A stretch of DNA of 42,626 bases from assembly GCA_910584935.1 (NCBI GenBank), contig CAJUDU010000018.1:1-42626 (forward strand). The letters are read 5' to 3'. The DNA comes from an uncultured Butyricicoccus sp. (GTDB lineage: Bacteria > Bacillota > Clostridia > Oscillospirales > Butyricicoccaceae). The translations under genes and the position numbers were made by a program. Below the pieces are notes generated by a model that saw nothing but the letters and a program-made list of their open reading frames with translations, was not told where the DNA came from and ran no database searches. This document shows, piece after piece, positions 14,940 to 22,402 of this stretch. The first letter of the stretch is position 1. Each line of letters starts with the position of its first letter.

Positions 14940-15687
14940 ACGTATAATTGAGCACAACATATTCCGAGCGCACATAACCTTCCACTGTGCCATAGCGCAC
15001 CACATACCAGCCATCCCATGTGCCAAGAACAGAAAGCTGTGCGCCGTCAGGCGCCTGCCCAACAATTGGCGCGGTCAGTGATGGCTGCTGGCGGATATTC
15101 AGGTTTCCGGTGCTAATTTCCACCGTTGCGGTCTGGATTGGTTCTGGTTCTACAAATGGAATGCCGAAATATTCCGTCAGTGACAGCACCAGGTTACGTG
15201 CAATCAGACCAATATTATCACGGATCCATTGGGCATCCTCTGGGTTATCGTGGTATGCAAGTTCCACAAGGACGGCTGGCGCACGGGTGCGGGACACTTC
15301 ACCGATAGATGTTGTGGGGCGGGCTGTCACGCGGTCTGGCATCGGGTAAATGGCTTTCAGGTTGGACACGATAATATCTGCCAGCCGGTGGCTGCGCTCT
15401 GATCCTGGATAATAATAAGCGTCTGAACCGCGCAGCTGCCCTGCCATATTGGGTGGTGCAGCATTGGAATGGAGCGCAAGGTGTGCATCATAATTGCCTG
15501 CATTTGAGGCACGGATAGAAGATGCTGCTGTCATATCGGGTGTATTGCGCACATATTCTATGCCAGAAGCGGTGAGATAGGGTTCCATAGCATCGGCAAC
15601 AAGGTTCATGTAATATTCCTCGCTGCCGCTGCCATCGTAATAGGGGTTAAATTCCTGAGTAGATGGGCTTAAATAGATGATAGGCAT
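14938..15687 (-). CDS. N-acetylmuramoyl-L-alanine amidase with SH3 domain
   Basis: A 249-residue cell-wall hydrolase-like protein that should cut the amide bond between muramic acid and the peptide stem. Residues 1-175 are an Amidase_3-type zinc domain: Glu in GSEEYYMN, His in HLALHSNAAPP and the catalytic Glu in VLVELAYHDN. The usual first ligand, His of the PGHGG motif, is replaced: the protein begins IIYLSPSTQ. Residues about 188-249 are a bacterial SH3 domain (LNIRQQPSLTAPIVG, VRYGTVEGYV). There is no signal peptide or membrane helix, so it would leave the cell only by lysis, a holin or another route; phage endolysins and some spore enzymes share this. The ATG at 15687 follows a purine-rich AAAAGGAGGA. 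It lies alone between hairpins. Confidence 0.85.
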   Translation of the reverse strand: MPIIYLSPSTQEFNPYYDGSGSEEYYMNLVADAMEPYLTASGIEYVRNTPDMTAASSIRASNAGNYDAHLALHSNAAPPNMAGQLRGSDAYYYPGSERSHRLADIIVSNLKAIYPMPDRVTARPTTSIGEVSRTRAPAVLVELAYHDNPEDAQWIRDNIGLIARNLVLSLTEYFGIPFVEPEPIQTATVEISTGNLNIRQQPSLTAPIVGQAPDGAQLSVLGTWDGWYVVRYGTVEGYVRSEYVVLNYT

Positions 15688-15712
15688 AACAAATCATTCC
15701 TCCTTTTGCAGC

Positions 15713-15806
15713 CTGGGATACCCCAGCTTATGAAAATACGCTGCAAAGGGTTCCTGCCTGCAGGGGCGCTGCCCCTGCACCCCGCGGCTTTTTGAAAAAA
15801 GCCGGC
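15713..15806. repeat. Palindrome cluster, REP-like element
   Basis: Three hairpins lie in a row: CTGGG/CCCAG (15713-15726), GCAGGGGC/GCCCCTGC (15760-15778) and CGGCTTTTT/AAAAAGCCG (15785-15804). The middle one is strikingly GC-rich. From memory, very similar GGGGCGCTGCCCC palindromes are scattered between genes in Faecalibacterium and relatives; this was not searched. No second full copy is visible in this window. Confidence 0.5.
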
Positions 15807-15851
15807 AAAAACTTCAAATGGGGGAAGCCTGGCATAGGCTCTCCCCATTTG
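15806..15851 (-). terminator. nrdR terminator
   Basis: CAAATGGGG pairs with CCCCATTTG and an inner AGCCT pairs with AGGCT, followed on the minus strand by a short run of five T. It starts right after the nrdR stop. Confidence 0.85.
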
Positions 15852-15857
15852 ATACAA

Positions 15858-16313
15858 TCATTTTTCCCGGATAAGTGTATTCAGTTCTTCCATAAAGGTG
15901 TTAATGTCCTTAAATTGGCGGTAAACCGATGCAAACCGAACATAAGCAACTTCATCAATCCCACGCAGTTCCTCCATCACGATTTCACCGATGGTTTTGG
16001 AAGAAACTTCGGTTTCCAATGTACCAAACAATTTTTGTTCCACCTTATCGACAAGCTGTTCCAGGCGCTGGCGCGGCACAGGGCGCTTCTCACAGGCTTT
16101 CAGCACGCCGGAAAGCAATTTCTCACGGCTGTATGGCTGCCGTGTCCCATCGCGTTTCACAAGCATCAGCGGCAGACGTTCCACGGTTTCATATGTGGTA
16201 AACCGCTTGCCGCATTTCAGGCATTCCCTACGGCGGCGGATGCTGGTACCCTCATCGGTTGGGCGGGAATCCACCACTTTGCTGTCTGGAAAATTACAGA
16301 ACGGACATTTCAT
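15858..16313 (-). CDS. nrdR: Transcriptional repressor NrdR
   Basis: A 151-residue repressor of ribonucleotide reductase genes, typical length for the family. The N-terminal zinc ribbon has CPFC at residues 3-6 and CLKC at 31-34, with the family signature RRRRECLKCGKRFTTYE. The ATP-cone domain that senses ATP and dATP covers about 46-136. A purine-rich GGGAAGGCAGG precedes the ATG at 16313. It is a single gene with a strong terminator; no ribonucleotide reductase gene lies in the window. The conserved sequence leaves little doubt. Confidence 0.97.
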   Translation of the reverse strand: MKCPFCNFPDSKVVDSRPTDEGTSIRRRRECLKCGKRFTTYETVERLPLMLVKRDGTRQPYSREKLLSGVLKACEKRPVPRQRLEQLVDKVEQKLFGTLETEVSSKTIGEIVMEELRGIDEVAYVRFASVYRQFKDINTFMEELNTLIREK

Positions 16314-16406
16314 ATTGATTACCTGCCTTCCCTTGTATACATTTTTATCATATCATTTTTTTGCGCAGGCTGGAAGCCGGTTTGATATATTTTCTGAAAA
16401 ATACGG

Positions 16407-17219
16407 TTAATCTATTGAATATCCTGCCTGCTGCGCCGCATGACGCAGGAATGCCGCAGCATTGATGACTTGCTGATCGTCGGTAAAATTCGCCGCATAT
16501 ACTTCTATCAGCACCTGATTATCATAGCCGGATGCACGCAGCGTGCTGAATAGATTATGATAATCCAGCGTGCCCTCACCGGGCAGCAAGCATGAATGTG
16601 TTTCATCAAAATCATTGATATGCACATTGACAAGGCGTGGCGCAACAATATCAAAATATTCCCGCCAATGATGCCCGGCACGGTGGGCTTGTTTGATATC
16701 CAAGGTATAGCGCAACTCCGGGATATTGTCATACAATAGCTTTAAGTATAACGGATTTTGGGATTTACACCATGCAACATTTTCCTGCGCCACAATCATA
16801 CCTTCCTGTGTGGCAAGCTGGCACAGGCGGTGATACCGTTCCAATTTGCGTTCCACAGCGGCTGGGCTATCCTGTACGCCAGGCATTTGCCGTTCCCCAT
16901 GCAAAGTCAGGTAGCGTGCGCCGAGCTTCCGCGCTGTTGCAAAATACCGCTGGTATTGCCCAAACCCATCTTCTGTGCGGCGGGCATATTCTGAAAACAA
17001 TAAAATGCCTTCCATAATTGAGGTATATGGATGCACAGAAACCAGGTCTAACTGGTTTTCTTTCAGCAGTGATTGGATCAGGTTCGAAAACGGCGGTAAA
17101 AACTCACTGTCTGTATTAAAAAAAATTTCAATGGTATCCAGTCCCAGCGCCGCAATGCGAGCAAAGCTGTCCTCCAGCGGGCGCGGGTAAAAGCAGGCGG
17201 TAGAAATGCCAATTTTCAT
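16407..17219 (-). CDS. Sugar phosphate isomerase/epimerase-like TIM barrel protein
   Basis: A 270-residue protein of the xylose isomerase-like TIM barrel superfamily (AP endonuclease 2 family). Expected metal-binding positions are visible: Glu in MIVAQENVAW, Asp and His in YTLDIKQAHRAGH, the pair VNVHINDFDE, and a C-terminal Glu in NQVLIEVYAAN. The start is taken at MKIGIST (17219), which has AAGGAGG just before it, rather than at the upstream in-frame 17327, which runs into the secF terminator. Members isomerise or epimerise sugars or inositol derivatives, but the substrate cannot be told here. It follows secF after a terminator and precedes nrdR, so context gives no help. Confidence 0.85.
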   Translation of the reverse strand: MKIGISTACFYPRPLEDSFARIAALGLDTIEIFFNTDSEFLPPFSNLIQSLLKENQLDLVSVHPYTSIMEGILLFSEYARRTEDGFGQYQRYFATARKLGARYLTLHGERQMPGVQDSPAAVERKLERYHRLCQLATQEGMIVAQENVAWCKSQNPLYLKLLYDNIPELRYTLDIKQAHRAGHHWREYFDIVAPRLVNVHINDFDETHSCLLPGEGTLDYHNLFSTLRASGYDNQVLIEVYAANFTDDQQVINAAAFLRHAAQQAGYSID

Positions 17220-17245
17220 AAGCTGCCTCCTTATCGTGTGATATG

Positions 17246-17279
17246 GAAAAATGAGGATACCATTGACAGGTATCCTCAT
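17246..17279 (-). terminator. secDF terminator
   Basis: ATGAGGATACC pairs perfectly with GGTATCCTCAT, loop of 7, followed by five T on the minus strand, 9 bases past the secF stop. Confidence 0.92.
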
Positions 17280-17287
17280 CAAAAGAT

Positions 17288-18193
17288 TTACGCTTTTTTG
17301 CGCAAATGTTTGCGGAAAAATGCCCAAAGCGGGCTTGCCAGGAAAATAGAAGAGTATGCGCCGCTGACGATGCCGACCAGCAAAGGCATGGTGAAATCAC
17401 GCAGTGAGCTAACGCCCAGGATGAAAATCATGCCGACCATAAAGAGTGTGGTGAGCGTAGTATTGATGGTACGTCCCATGGTCTGCCAAATAGATTTTTC
17501 AGCGATTTCCTCAAAGGTTTCCTTACGAGCTATGTGCATATTTTCGCGCACACGGTCAAATACGATGATTGATGCGTTGATAGAATAACCAAGGATGGTC
17601 AGTGCTGCTGCAATGAAATTCTGGTTCAACGGGATTTGGAGAATAACATATACCGACAGCATCACCAACAGGTCATGGATCAGGCAGCAGACAGCTGCCA
17701 AACCAGAGGTGAATTCAAACCGGAAGGTAATATAAACCAGCATGAGTACAACCGCAACAAATGCGGAGGTAAATGCTTTTTTCTTGAGATCATTGCCGAC
17801 GCTTGCGCTGACGTCATCACTTTTTTCAAGGTCATCATCGGTCAGGTTATATTTTTCCTGCATCGCTTTGATAATAGCCGCGCGCTGTTCGGTATCCAGG
17901 CTGGTAGAACGGATCATTACATGGTCGCGTTCTGTGCCAGTTGCAACCGGCGCTTCAGGTTTCACGCCGGTTTGTTCTTCCACCAGCGCGGCAATCTCAT
18001 CTGCAACAGCTGCAGTTACTTCGGTGTGCATATTCATTTCAATCTGTGTGCCACCCGCAAAATCAATTGCGAGGTTATAAAGGTTTGTGCCAAACGGCAG
18101 CAGAATCAGGCTGACAAATCCGGTGATGCAAAGCAGGATGGAAATGACGCCAAAAATTTTCAGGTTCTTTACAACTGGGAATTTACCCTTCAT
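17288..18193 (-). CDS. secF: Protein translocase subunit SecF
   Basis: A 301-residue inner-membrane protein that works with SecD to pull exported proteins out of the SecYEG channel using the proton gradient. It has six membrane helices: the first near residues 15-37, then the extracytoplasmic loop beginning with the family motif AIDFAGGTQIE, and five C-terminal helices including LGYSINASIIVFDRVREN. Two in-frame ATGs lie close together. I chose 18193 because AAAGGAGG (18203-18210) is 9 bases before it, whereas it touches the ATG at 18202. It follows secD closely and shares its promoter. The length and motifs are normal. Confidence 0.95.
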   Translation of the reverse strand: MKGKFPVVKNLKIFGVISILLCITGFVSLILLPFGTNLYNLAIDFAGGTQIEMNMHTEVTAAVADEIAALVEEQTGVKPEAPVATGTERDHVMIRSTSLDTEQRAAIIKAMQEKYNLTDDDLEKSDDVSASVGNDLKKKAFTSAFVAVVLMLVYITFRFEFTSGLAAVCCLIHDLLVMLSVYVILQIPLNQNFIAAALTILGYSINASIIVFDRVRENMHIARKETFEEIAEKSIWQTMGRTINTTLTTLFMVGMIFILGVSSLRDFTMPLLVGIVSGAYSSIFLASPLWAFFRKHLRKKA

Positions 18194-18211
18194 TTCAAAC
18201 ATCCTCCTTTC

Positions 18212-19531
18212 TTATGCGCCATAAACTTTCGGGTTTTTGATTTTGAAATCAACCATACGGTTGAGCAGGAAATGGGTAACAGTCAGCGCTGTGAACATGG
18301 AAATAATGACGCCAAGTCCCAGTGTGGTTGCAAAGCCAACAATTGTGCCGCTGCCAAAGAAGAACAACACACCTGCTGCAATCAAGGTTGTGATATTGGA
18401 GTCCAAAATTGCGGTAAAGGCACGTTTAAAGCCTGCATCAATGGAAGACTTAACCGTTTTACCGTTGCGGATTTCCTCTTTAATGCGTTCAAAAATGACA
18501 ACGTTCGCGTCAACAGCCATACCGATAGACAAGATAATACCTGCAATACCTGGCAAAGACAAGTTGACTTTCAGCAACCCCAAAATGACCGCTTCAATAA
18601 CGATATAGAAGCCGAGTGCAATCACAGAAACAAAGCCAGGCAGACGGTACATAATCACCATAAAAATGGCAACTAAGATAATGCCGATAATTGCGGCTTT
18701 CAGGCTGGTGCTGAGCGCATTTGCGCCAAGCTGCGGACCAACGGCACGCAATTCCACCTGTTTAAGTGAGAATGGCAATGCGCCGCTGCCGATGAGGTTG
18801 GCTAACTGACGTGCGCCTTCTTCAGTGAAGCTGCCTTCAATCACACAGCCATCGCTGTCAATGGTCTGGTTTACAGTTGGGTAAGAAATGACTTGGTCAT
18901 CCAAGATAATATACATAGAACGGTCATCGGTACGCTTGGAAATAGAAGCGGTTGCTTCCGCAAATTTGGTTGCGCCTTCCTTGGTGAACTGAAGGCTGAT
19001 ATAATAGCCTGGTAAGGAAGACTGGTTTGTGCTGCCATATTCTGAGCTTGCGCTGCGGATATCGCTGCCAGCCAGCCATTGTGTGCCGTCTGCATCTGCA
19101 AAGACAAGCTGTGCGGTCTGTCCAAGCACCTGTACAGCGTCTTCTGGGTTTTTAATCTGCGGAATTTCAACCATAATACGGTTATCGCCCTGCTGGGAAA
19201 CCTGCGCTTCTGTGTAACCTTCTAAAGTCAGGCGGTAGCGCAGGATTTCAATTGCGCTGCTCATATCCGCAGAAAGGCGGCTGTTATCATAGCCTTCCGG
19301 CAGTTCTGCTTCAAAGGTGATCGACGAACCGCCAACCAGGTCAAGGCCGCGGCGGATGCCGTTTTCACTGTCAAATACACTTGGGATAATTGTCCTTCCC
19401 TTTTCAGGTTCCGTATCCGTAGACGAGCTTGCGCCGCCGCCCGCTGGAATGTACAGCCCTGTAATCACAGACACGCCCAGGAATACAATAATCAGCATGA
19501 CTGCGAGGAAGGAAATGATACTTTTTTTCAC
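18212..19531 (-). CDS. secD: Protein translocase subunit SecD
   Basis: A 439-residue partner of SecF in the secretion complex. The first helix is at about 5-27; the extracytoplasmic P1 region includes RRGLDLVGGSSITFE and the later QLVFADADG; the C-terminal half has five helices with GMAVDANVVIFERIKEE, the RND-type motif. The start is taken as GTG at 19531, since AGGAGG lies 9 bases upstream of it; the in-frame ATG at 19558 precedes that ribosome binding site and would put it inside the gene. The promoter 37 bases further up is a perfect TTGACA-N17-TATAAT. secF starts 18 bases after the stop, so the two form an operon ended by the hairpin at 17246-17279. Confidence 0.95.
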   Translation of the reverse strand: MKKSIISFLAVMLIIVFLGVSVITGLYIPAGGGASSSTDTEPEKGRTIIPSVFDSENGIRRGLDLVGGSSITFEAELPEGYDNSRLSADMSSAIEILRYRLTLEGYTEAQVSQQGDNRIMVEIPQIKNPEDAVQVLGQTAQLVFADADGTQWLAGSDIRSASSEYGSTNQSSLPGYYISLQFTKEGATKFAEATASISKRTDDRSMYIILDDQVISYPTVNQTIDSDGCVIEGSFTEEGARQLANLIGSGALPFSLKQVELRAVGPQLGANALSTSLKAAIIGIILVAIFMVIMYRLPGFVSVIALGFYIVIEAVILGLLKVNLSLPGIAGIILSIGMAVDANVVIFERIKEEIRNGKTVKSSIDAGFKRAFTAILDSNITTLIAAGVLFFFGSGTIVGFATTLGLGVIISMFTALTVTHFLLNRMVDFKIKNPKVYGA

Positions 19532-19567
19532 TTTCCATAACCTCCTATTGTTTTGCACATACGGTAT

Positions 19568-19596
19568 ATTATACGCCAGATAAAGCCTGTTGTCAA
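19568..19596 (-). promoter_or_regulatory. secDF promoter, perfect consensus
   Basis: On the minus strand TTGACA, exactly 17 bases, TATAAT. This is the strongest-looking promoter in the window and fits a constitutively needed secretion complex. Confidence 0.9.
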
Positions 19597-19632
19597 CGTC
19601 AATGACAGGTTTTTTGGCAATATCAAATCATT

Positions 19633-21063
19633 TTACAGGTTAATTTCAACTTTCATATCCTCACCTGCGGCATATGGCGCAATGCGTGGATATACTTCCC
19701 CGTTTAAAAAATCGTCCACTTGTGCCGGGCAGCGGCCAATATAAGCGGCCGGATCAAGGTGCGCCATGATTTCTTCACAGCTCATGCCAAACATCGGGTC
19801 AGCTGCAATGCGGTCAATCAAATCATTGTCCAGCCCTTCTTCCTTAATTCGTTTACCTGCTGCCATGGAATGTTCCCGAATGCGTTCATGCAATTCCTGA
19901 CGGTTGCCGCCGCGTTTAACCGCACCCATCATAATATTTTCGGTTGCCATAAAGGGCAGCTCATTCATCACCCGCTGATGAATTACCTTCGGATAAACAA
20001 CCAGCCCAGAAACCACGTTAATCATAATATTCAGGATTGCGTCAACAGCAAGAAATGCTTCCGGTATAGAAATGCGTTTATTTGCCGAATCATCCAATGT
20101 GCGTTCAAACCACTGGGTTGCAGAAGTGAACGCGGGATTCAGACTGTCGCAAATCACATAACGGCTGAGTGCACAAATGCGTTCTGAACGCATAGGGTTG
20201 CGTTTATATGGCATCGCGGAAGAACCAATCTGGTTTTCCTCAAATGGTTCCTCAATTTCCTTCAGATGCTGTAAAAGGCGCAGGTCTGTTGCGAATTTTG
20301 ACGCGGATTGCGCAATGCCGGATAAAGTAGCGAGTGTTTGGGCATCAATTTTCCGGGAATAGGTCTGTCCGGAAACCGGCACAACACCAGCAAAACCAAA
20401 ATCACCAGCAATACGGGTTTCCAGTTCCTTCACTTTATCATCATCACCGTCAAACAGTTCTACAAAGGAAGCCTGTGTACCAGTTGTGCCTTTTGAACCA
20501 AGCATACGCAGGTTTTGGATACGGTATTCCACTTCATCCAAATCCATCAGCAGCTCATTCATCCATAAAGTTGCGCGTTTTCCAACAGTCGTCAGTTGTG
20601 CAGGCTGGAAATGGGTAAAGCCTAATGTCGGCTGCGCCTTATGCGCATCCGCAAATTTGGCAAGTTTAGCAAGTACAGCCGCCAATTTTGTCCGCACCAG
20701 TTTCAGCCCCTCGCGCATCTGGATAATATCTGTATTATCGCCAACATATGCGCTTGTTGCACCCAAATGGATAATACCTGCCGCTTTGGGCGCTGCTTTG
20801 CCAAACGTATAAACGTGCGCCATAACATCATGGCGGACTTCTTTTTCCCGTTTGCGTGCGGTTTCATAATCGATGTTATCCTTATTTGCCTCCATTTCAT
20901 CGATTTGTTCCTGCGTAATCGGCAGTCCAAGTGCCATTTCTGCTTTGGCGAGCGAAATCCACAGCCGCCGCCATGTCGAAAACTTCATATCCGGCGAAAA
21001 AATGTAAAGCATTTCTGGTGAGGCATAACGTGCGGAAAATGGGCTTTCGTAAATACGGTTCAT
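19633..21063 (-). CDS. purB: Adenylosuccinate lyase
   Basis: A 476-residue enzyme that splits fumarate from SAICAR and from adenylosuccinate in purine synthesis. It belongs to the fumarase/aspartase superfamily, and the signature loop reads GSSAMPYKRNPMRSE near residue 285. Other catalytic landmarks are HLGATSAYVGDNTD (about 100) and GFTHFQPAQLTTVGKR (about 150). The start is taken at 21063, with AAAGGA 9 bases upstream; the ATG at 21072 touches that sequence. It appears to be a single gene, with the terminator of the upstream gene at 21130-21162. No other purine gene is next to it. The 476-residue length fits the longer, vertebrate-like PurB type found in Clostridia. Confidence 0.95.
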   Translation of the reverse strand: MNRIYESPFSARYASPEMLYIFSPDMKFSTWRRLWISLAKAEMALGLPITQEQIDEMEANKDNIDYETARKREKEVRHDVMAHVYTFGKAAPKAAGIIHLGATSAYVGDNTDIIQMREGLKLVRTKLAAVLAKLAKFADAHKAQPTLGFTHFQPAQLTTVGKRATLWMNELLMDLDEVEYRIQNLRMLGSKGTTGTQASFVELFDGDDDKVKELETRIAGDFGFAGVVPVSGQTYSRKIDAQTLATLSGIAQSASKFATDLRLLQHLKEIEEPFEENQIGSSAMPYKRNPMRSERICALSRYVICDSLNPAFTSATQWFERTLDDSANKRISIPEAFLAVDAILNIMINVVSGLVVYPKVIHQRVMNELPFMATENIMMGAVKRGGNRQELHERIREHSMAAGKRIKEEGLDNDLIDRIAADPMFGMSCEEIMAHLDPAAYIGRCPAQVDDFLNGEVYPRIAPYAAGEDMKVEINL

Positions 21064-21129
21064 CGGGTTCATTCCTTTCTCATCTTTTTAAGGGAATACC
21101 TGTTTTGTACAAAGTGCTGGAATCTTCAC

Positions 21130-21162
21130 AAATAAAAGAACGGACTTTCACAGTCCGTTCTT
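21130..21162 (-). terminator. Terminator upstream of purB
   Basis: AAGAACGGACT pairs perfectly with AGTCCGTTCTT, loop of 5, with a T-rich tail on the minus strand. It ends the transcript of the HExxH protein gene before purB, 170 bases past that gene's stop. Confidence 0.8.
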
Positions 21163-21332
21163 AGTTTACCACCTGCATATGGTTTTTTCAAGAAAAAACG
21201 CGGTTTTGCGCATTTTTTATCAACTGTTCCAAACCATTAGCGGCATAATGCGCGTCTGGCATAAAGATTGCATAATGAAAGGGCCATTTTTGCCGATTGC
21301 CAACCGCTACATAACATTTTCTGGAGAGTGGA

Positions 21333-22025
21333 TTACGCCACCGCGGAGAAAACGCCGGATTGCTGTGGTTCTGCGTCCTGCGTTTTTTCAGGGGCAGCCG
21401 CCGTTACGGTACGGGTTGTGCCGCCGGAAATATACGCTTTGCCGCATTCTGGACAGATTGCTGTATGCAGTGTCACGCTTTGGCTGACAACCTTGCGCCC
21501 TTCGCGCTGGGCTTTTGCCTGTTCACGGACAACATGTTCCATTTCATGTCCACGTACAGCAGAAGCAACCTGATCTGGGTCTATCCGTGTTGGCGTCTGA
21601 TAAGAAACACCCATATCATCCGAACCATCCTGATATTTGCGCTGCTCACAGGTTTTGCATTCGCCTTCTTCCATGGCTTTCTGCACGCCTGCCGCCCCAA
21701 TTTCTGATGCTTCGCCAGAAGCTGCCGGGTCGCCATACTGTACTTTCAGCCGCATTGCCATTTCCACCGGGTCAGCGCCTCTGCGCAACAAAATTGCAAG
21801 GTCAGATGCTCCAGCCTCATTGGGATTTACAGGTTTTACTGCATTCACCGGTTCCACAGGCACATCAGGACCAACGGTTCTTTGCGCAGCCCATATATTT
21901 GGTGTTTTCTGCGTATTCTGCACTTGGGACGCTTGATTGGATGCGTTCCGGTTTTGTGCCAGGCTGCCATAATAACCATAAGCCAAATAAGGATTATAAT
22001 ACGAACCCGAAATACCGCCTATCAT
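21333..22025 (-). CDS. Putative HExxH metalloprotease, CJM1_0395/SprA-like
   Basis: A 230-residue protein without a signal peptide. The N-terminal 100 residues are low-complexity (Tyr, Asn, Gln, Pro, Val). The C-terminal core starts with CKTCEQRKYQDGSDDMGVSY, continues with IDPDQVASAVRGHEMEH and ends with ICPECGKAYISGGTTRT. HEMEH fits the HExxH zinc-protease motif, and the two CxxC pairs could bind a second metal. This arrangement matches what I know as the CJM1_0395 or SprA-related family of putative metalloproteases, whose substrate is unknown. The ATG at 22025 follows AGGGGGTGG, and an extended -10 promoter lies at 22058-22085. It is a single-gene unit. Protease activity is inferred from the motif only. 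Confidence 0.8.
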   Translation of the reverse strand: MIGGISGSYYNPYLAYGYYGSLAQNRNASNQASQVQNTQKTPNIWAAQRTVGPDVPVEPVNAVKPVNPNEAGASDLAILLRRGADPVEMAMRLKVQYGDPAASGEASEIGAAGVQKAMEEGECKTCEQRKYQDGSDDMGVSYQTPTRIDPDQVASAVRGHEMEHVVREQAKAQREGRKVVSQSVTLHTAICPECGKAYISGGTTRTVTAAAPEKTQDAEPQQSGVFSAVA

Positions 22026-22057
22026 AAAACCACCCCCTGTTCTCTTAAATTAACTCT

Positions 22058-22085
22058 ATTATAACACATTTTATCAAAACAGCAA
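22058..22085 (-). promoter_or_regulatory. Promoter of HExxH protein gene
   Basis: On the minus strand TTGCTG, 16 bases, TATAAT, with TG one base before the -10. Confidence 0.7.
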
Positions 22086-22100
22086 GACTGATATGCAAAG

Positions 22101-22133
22101 AAAAATGCCGGAAAGGGATTCCCCTTTCCGGCA
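22101..22133 (-). terminator. Terminator of the hisS-aspS-orf58 unit
   Basis: TGCCGGAAAGGG pairs perfectly with CCCTTTCCGGCA around a 4-base loop, followed by five T on the minus strand, 19 bases after orf58. Confidence 0.93.
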
Positions 22134-22152
22134 CTGCCTTCGCCTGCTTCTG

Positions 22153-22329
22153 TCAGCCATCGCCGCGCAGCAGGTTGTCTGCATAATTTTTCAGTTCTTC
22201 ATAAGAATGGACACTTTCACTGCGGCGCGCAATCATACTGCGTGCATACACCGGAAGCCCAGTATAATAATCAAAGACTTCGGGTTCATTTTTCAGCAGT
22301 GCGCCCAGGTTTTCATATTTCTGTTCCAT
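22153..22329 (-). CDS. Small protein downstream of aspS, function unknown
   Basis: A 58-residue soluble protein. The start at 22329 follows AGAGGTGAT; the longer reading frame that begins at 22470 overlaps aspS and is not credible. The sequence has LPVYARSMIARRSESVHSYEELKNYADNLL, predicted helical and rich in charged residues. It lies 73 bases after aspS and before the shared terminator, so it is very likely co-transcribed with the two tRNA synthetase genes. I do not recognise a named family; the good ribosome binding site and position support a real gene. Confidence 0.75.
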   Translation of the reverse strand: MEQKYENLGALLKNEPEVFDYYTGLPVYARSMIARRSESVHSYEELKNYADNLLRGDG

Positions 22330-22402
22330 TGCAATATCACCTCTCTGGTGATAGTTTGCGCAAAAACAATCCAAACATACTGCCGCAAATAGGCAGGAAA
22401 GA

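Noticed and set aside
17636..18676. 346-codon plus-strand open frame
   Set aside because: It lies antisense across secF and secD, is rich in Cys, His and Asn as antisense frames often are, and has no ribosome binding site.
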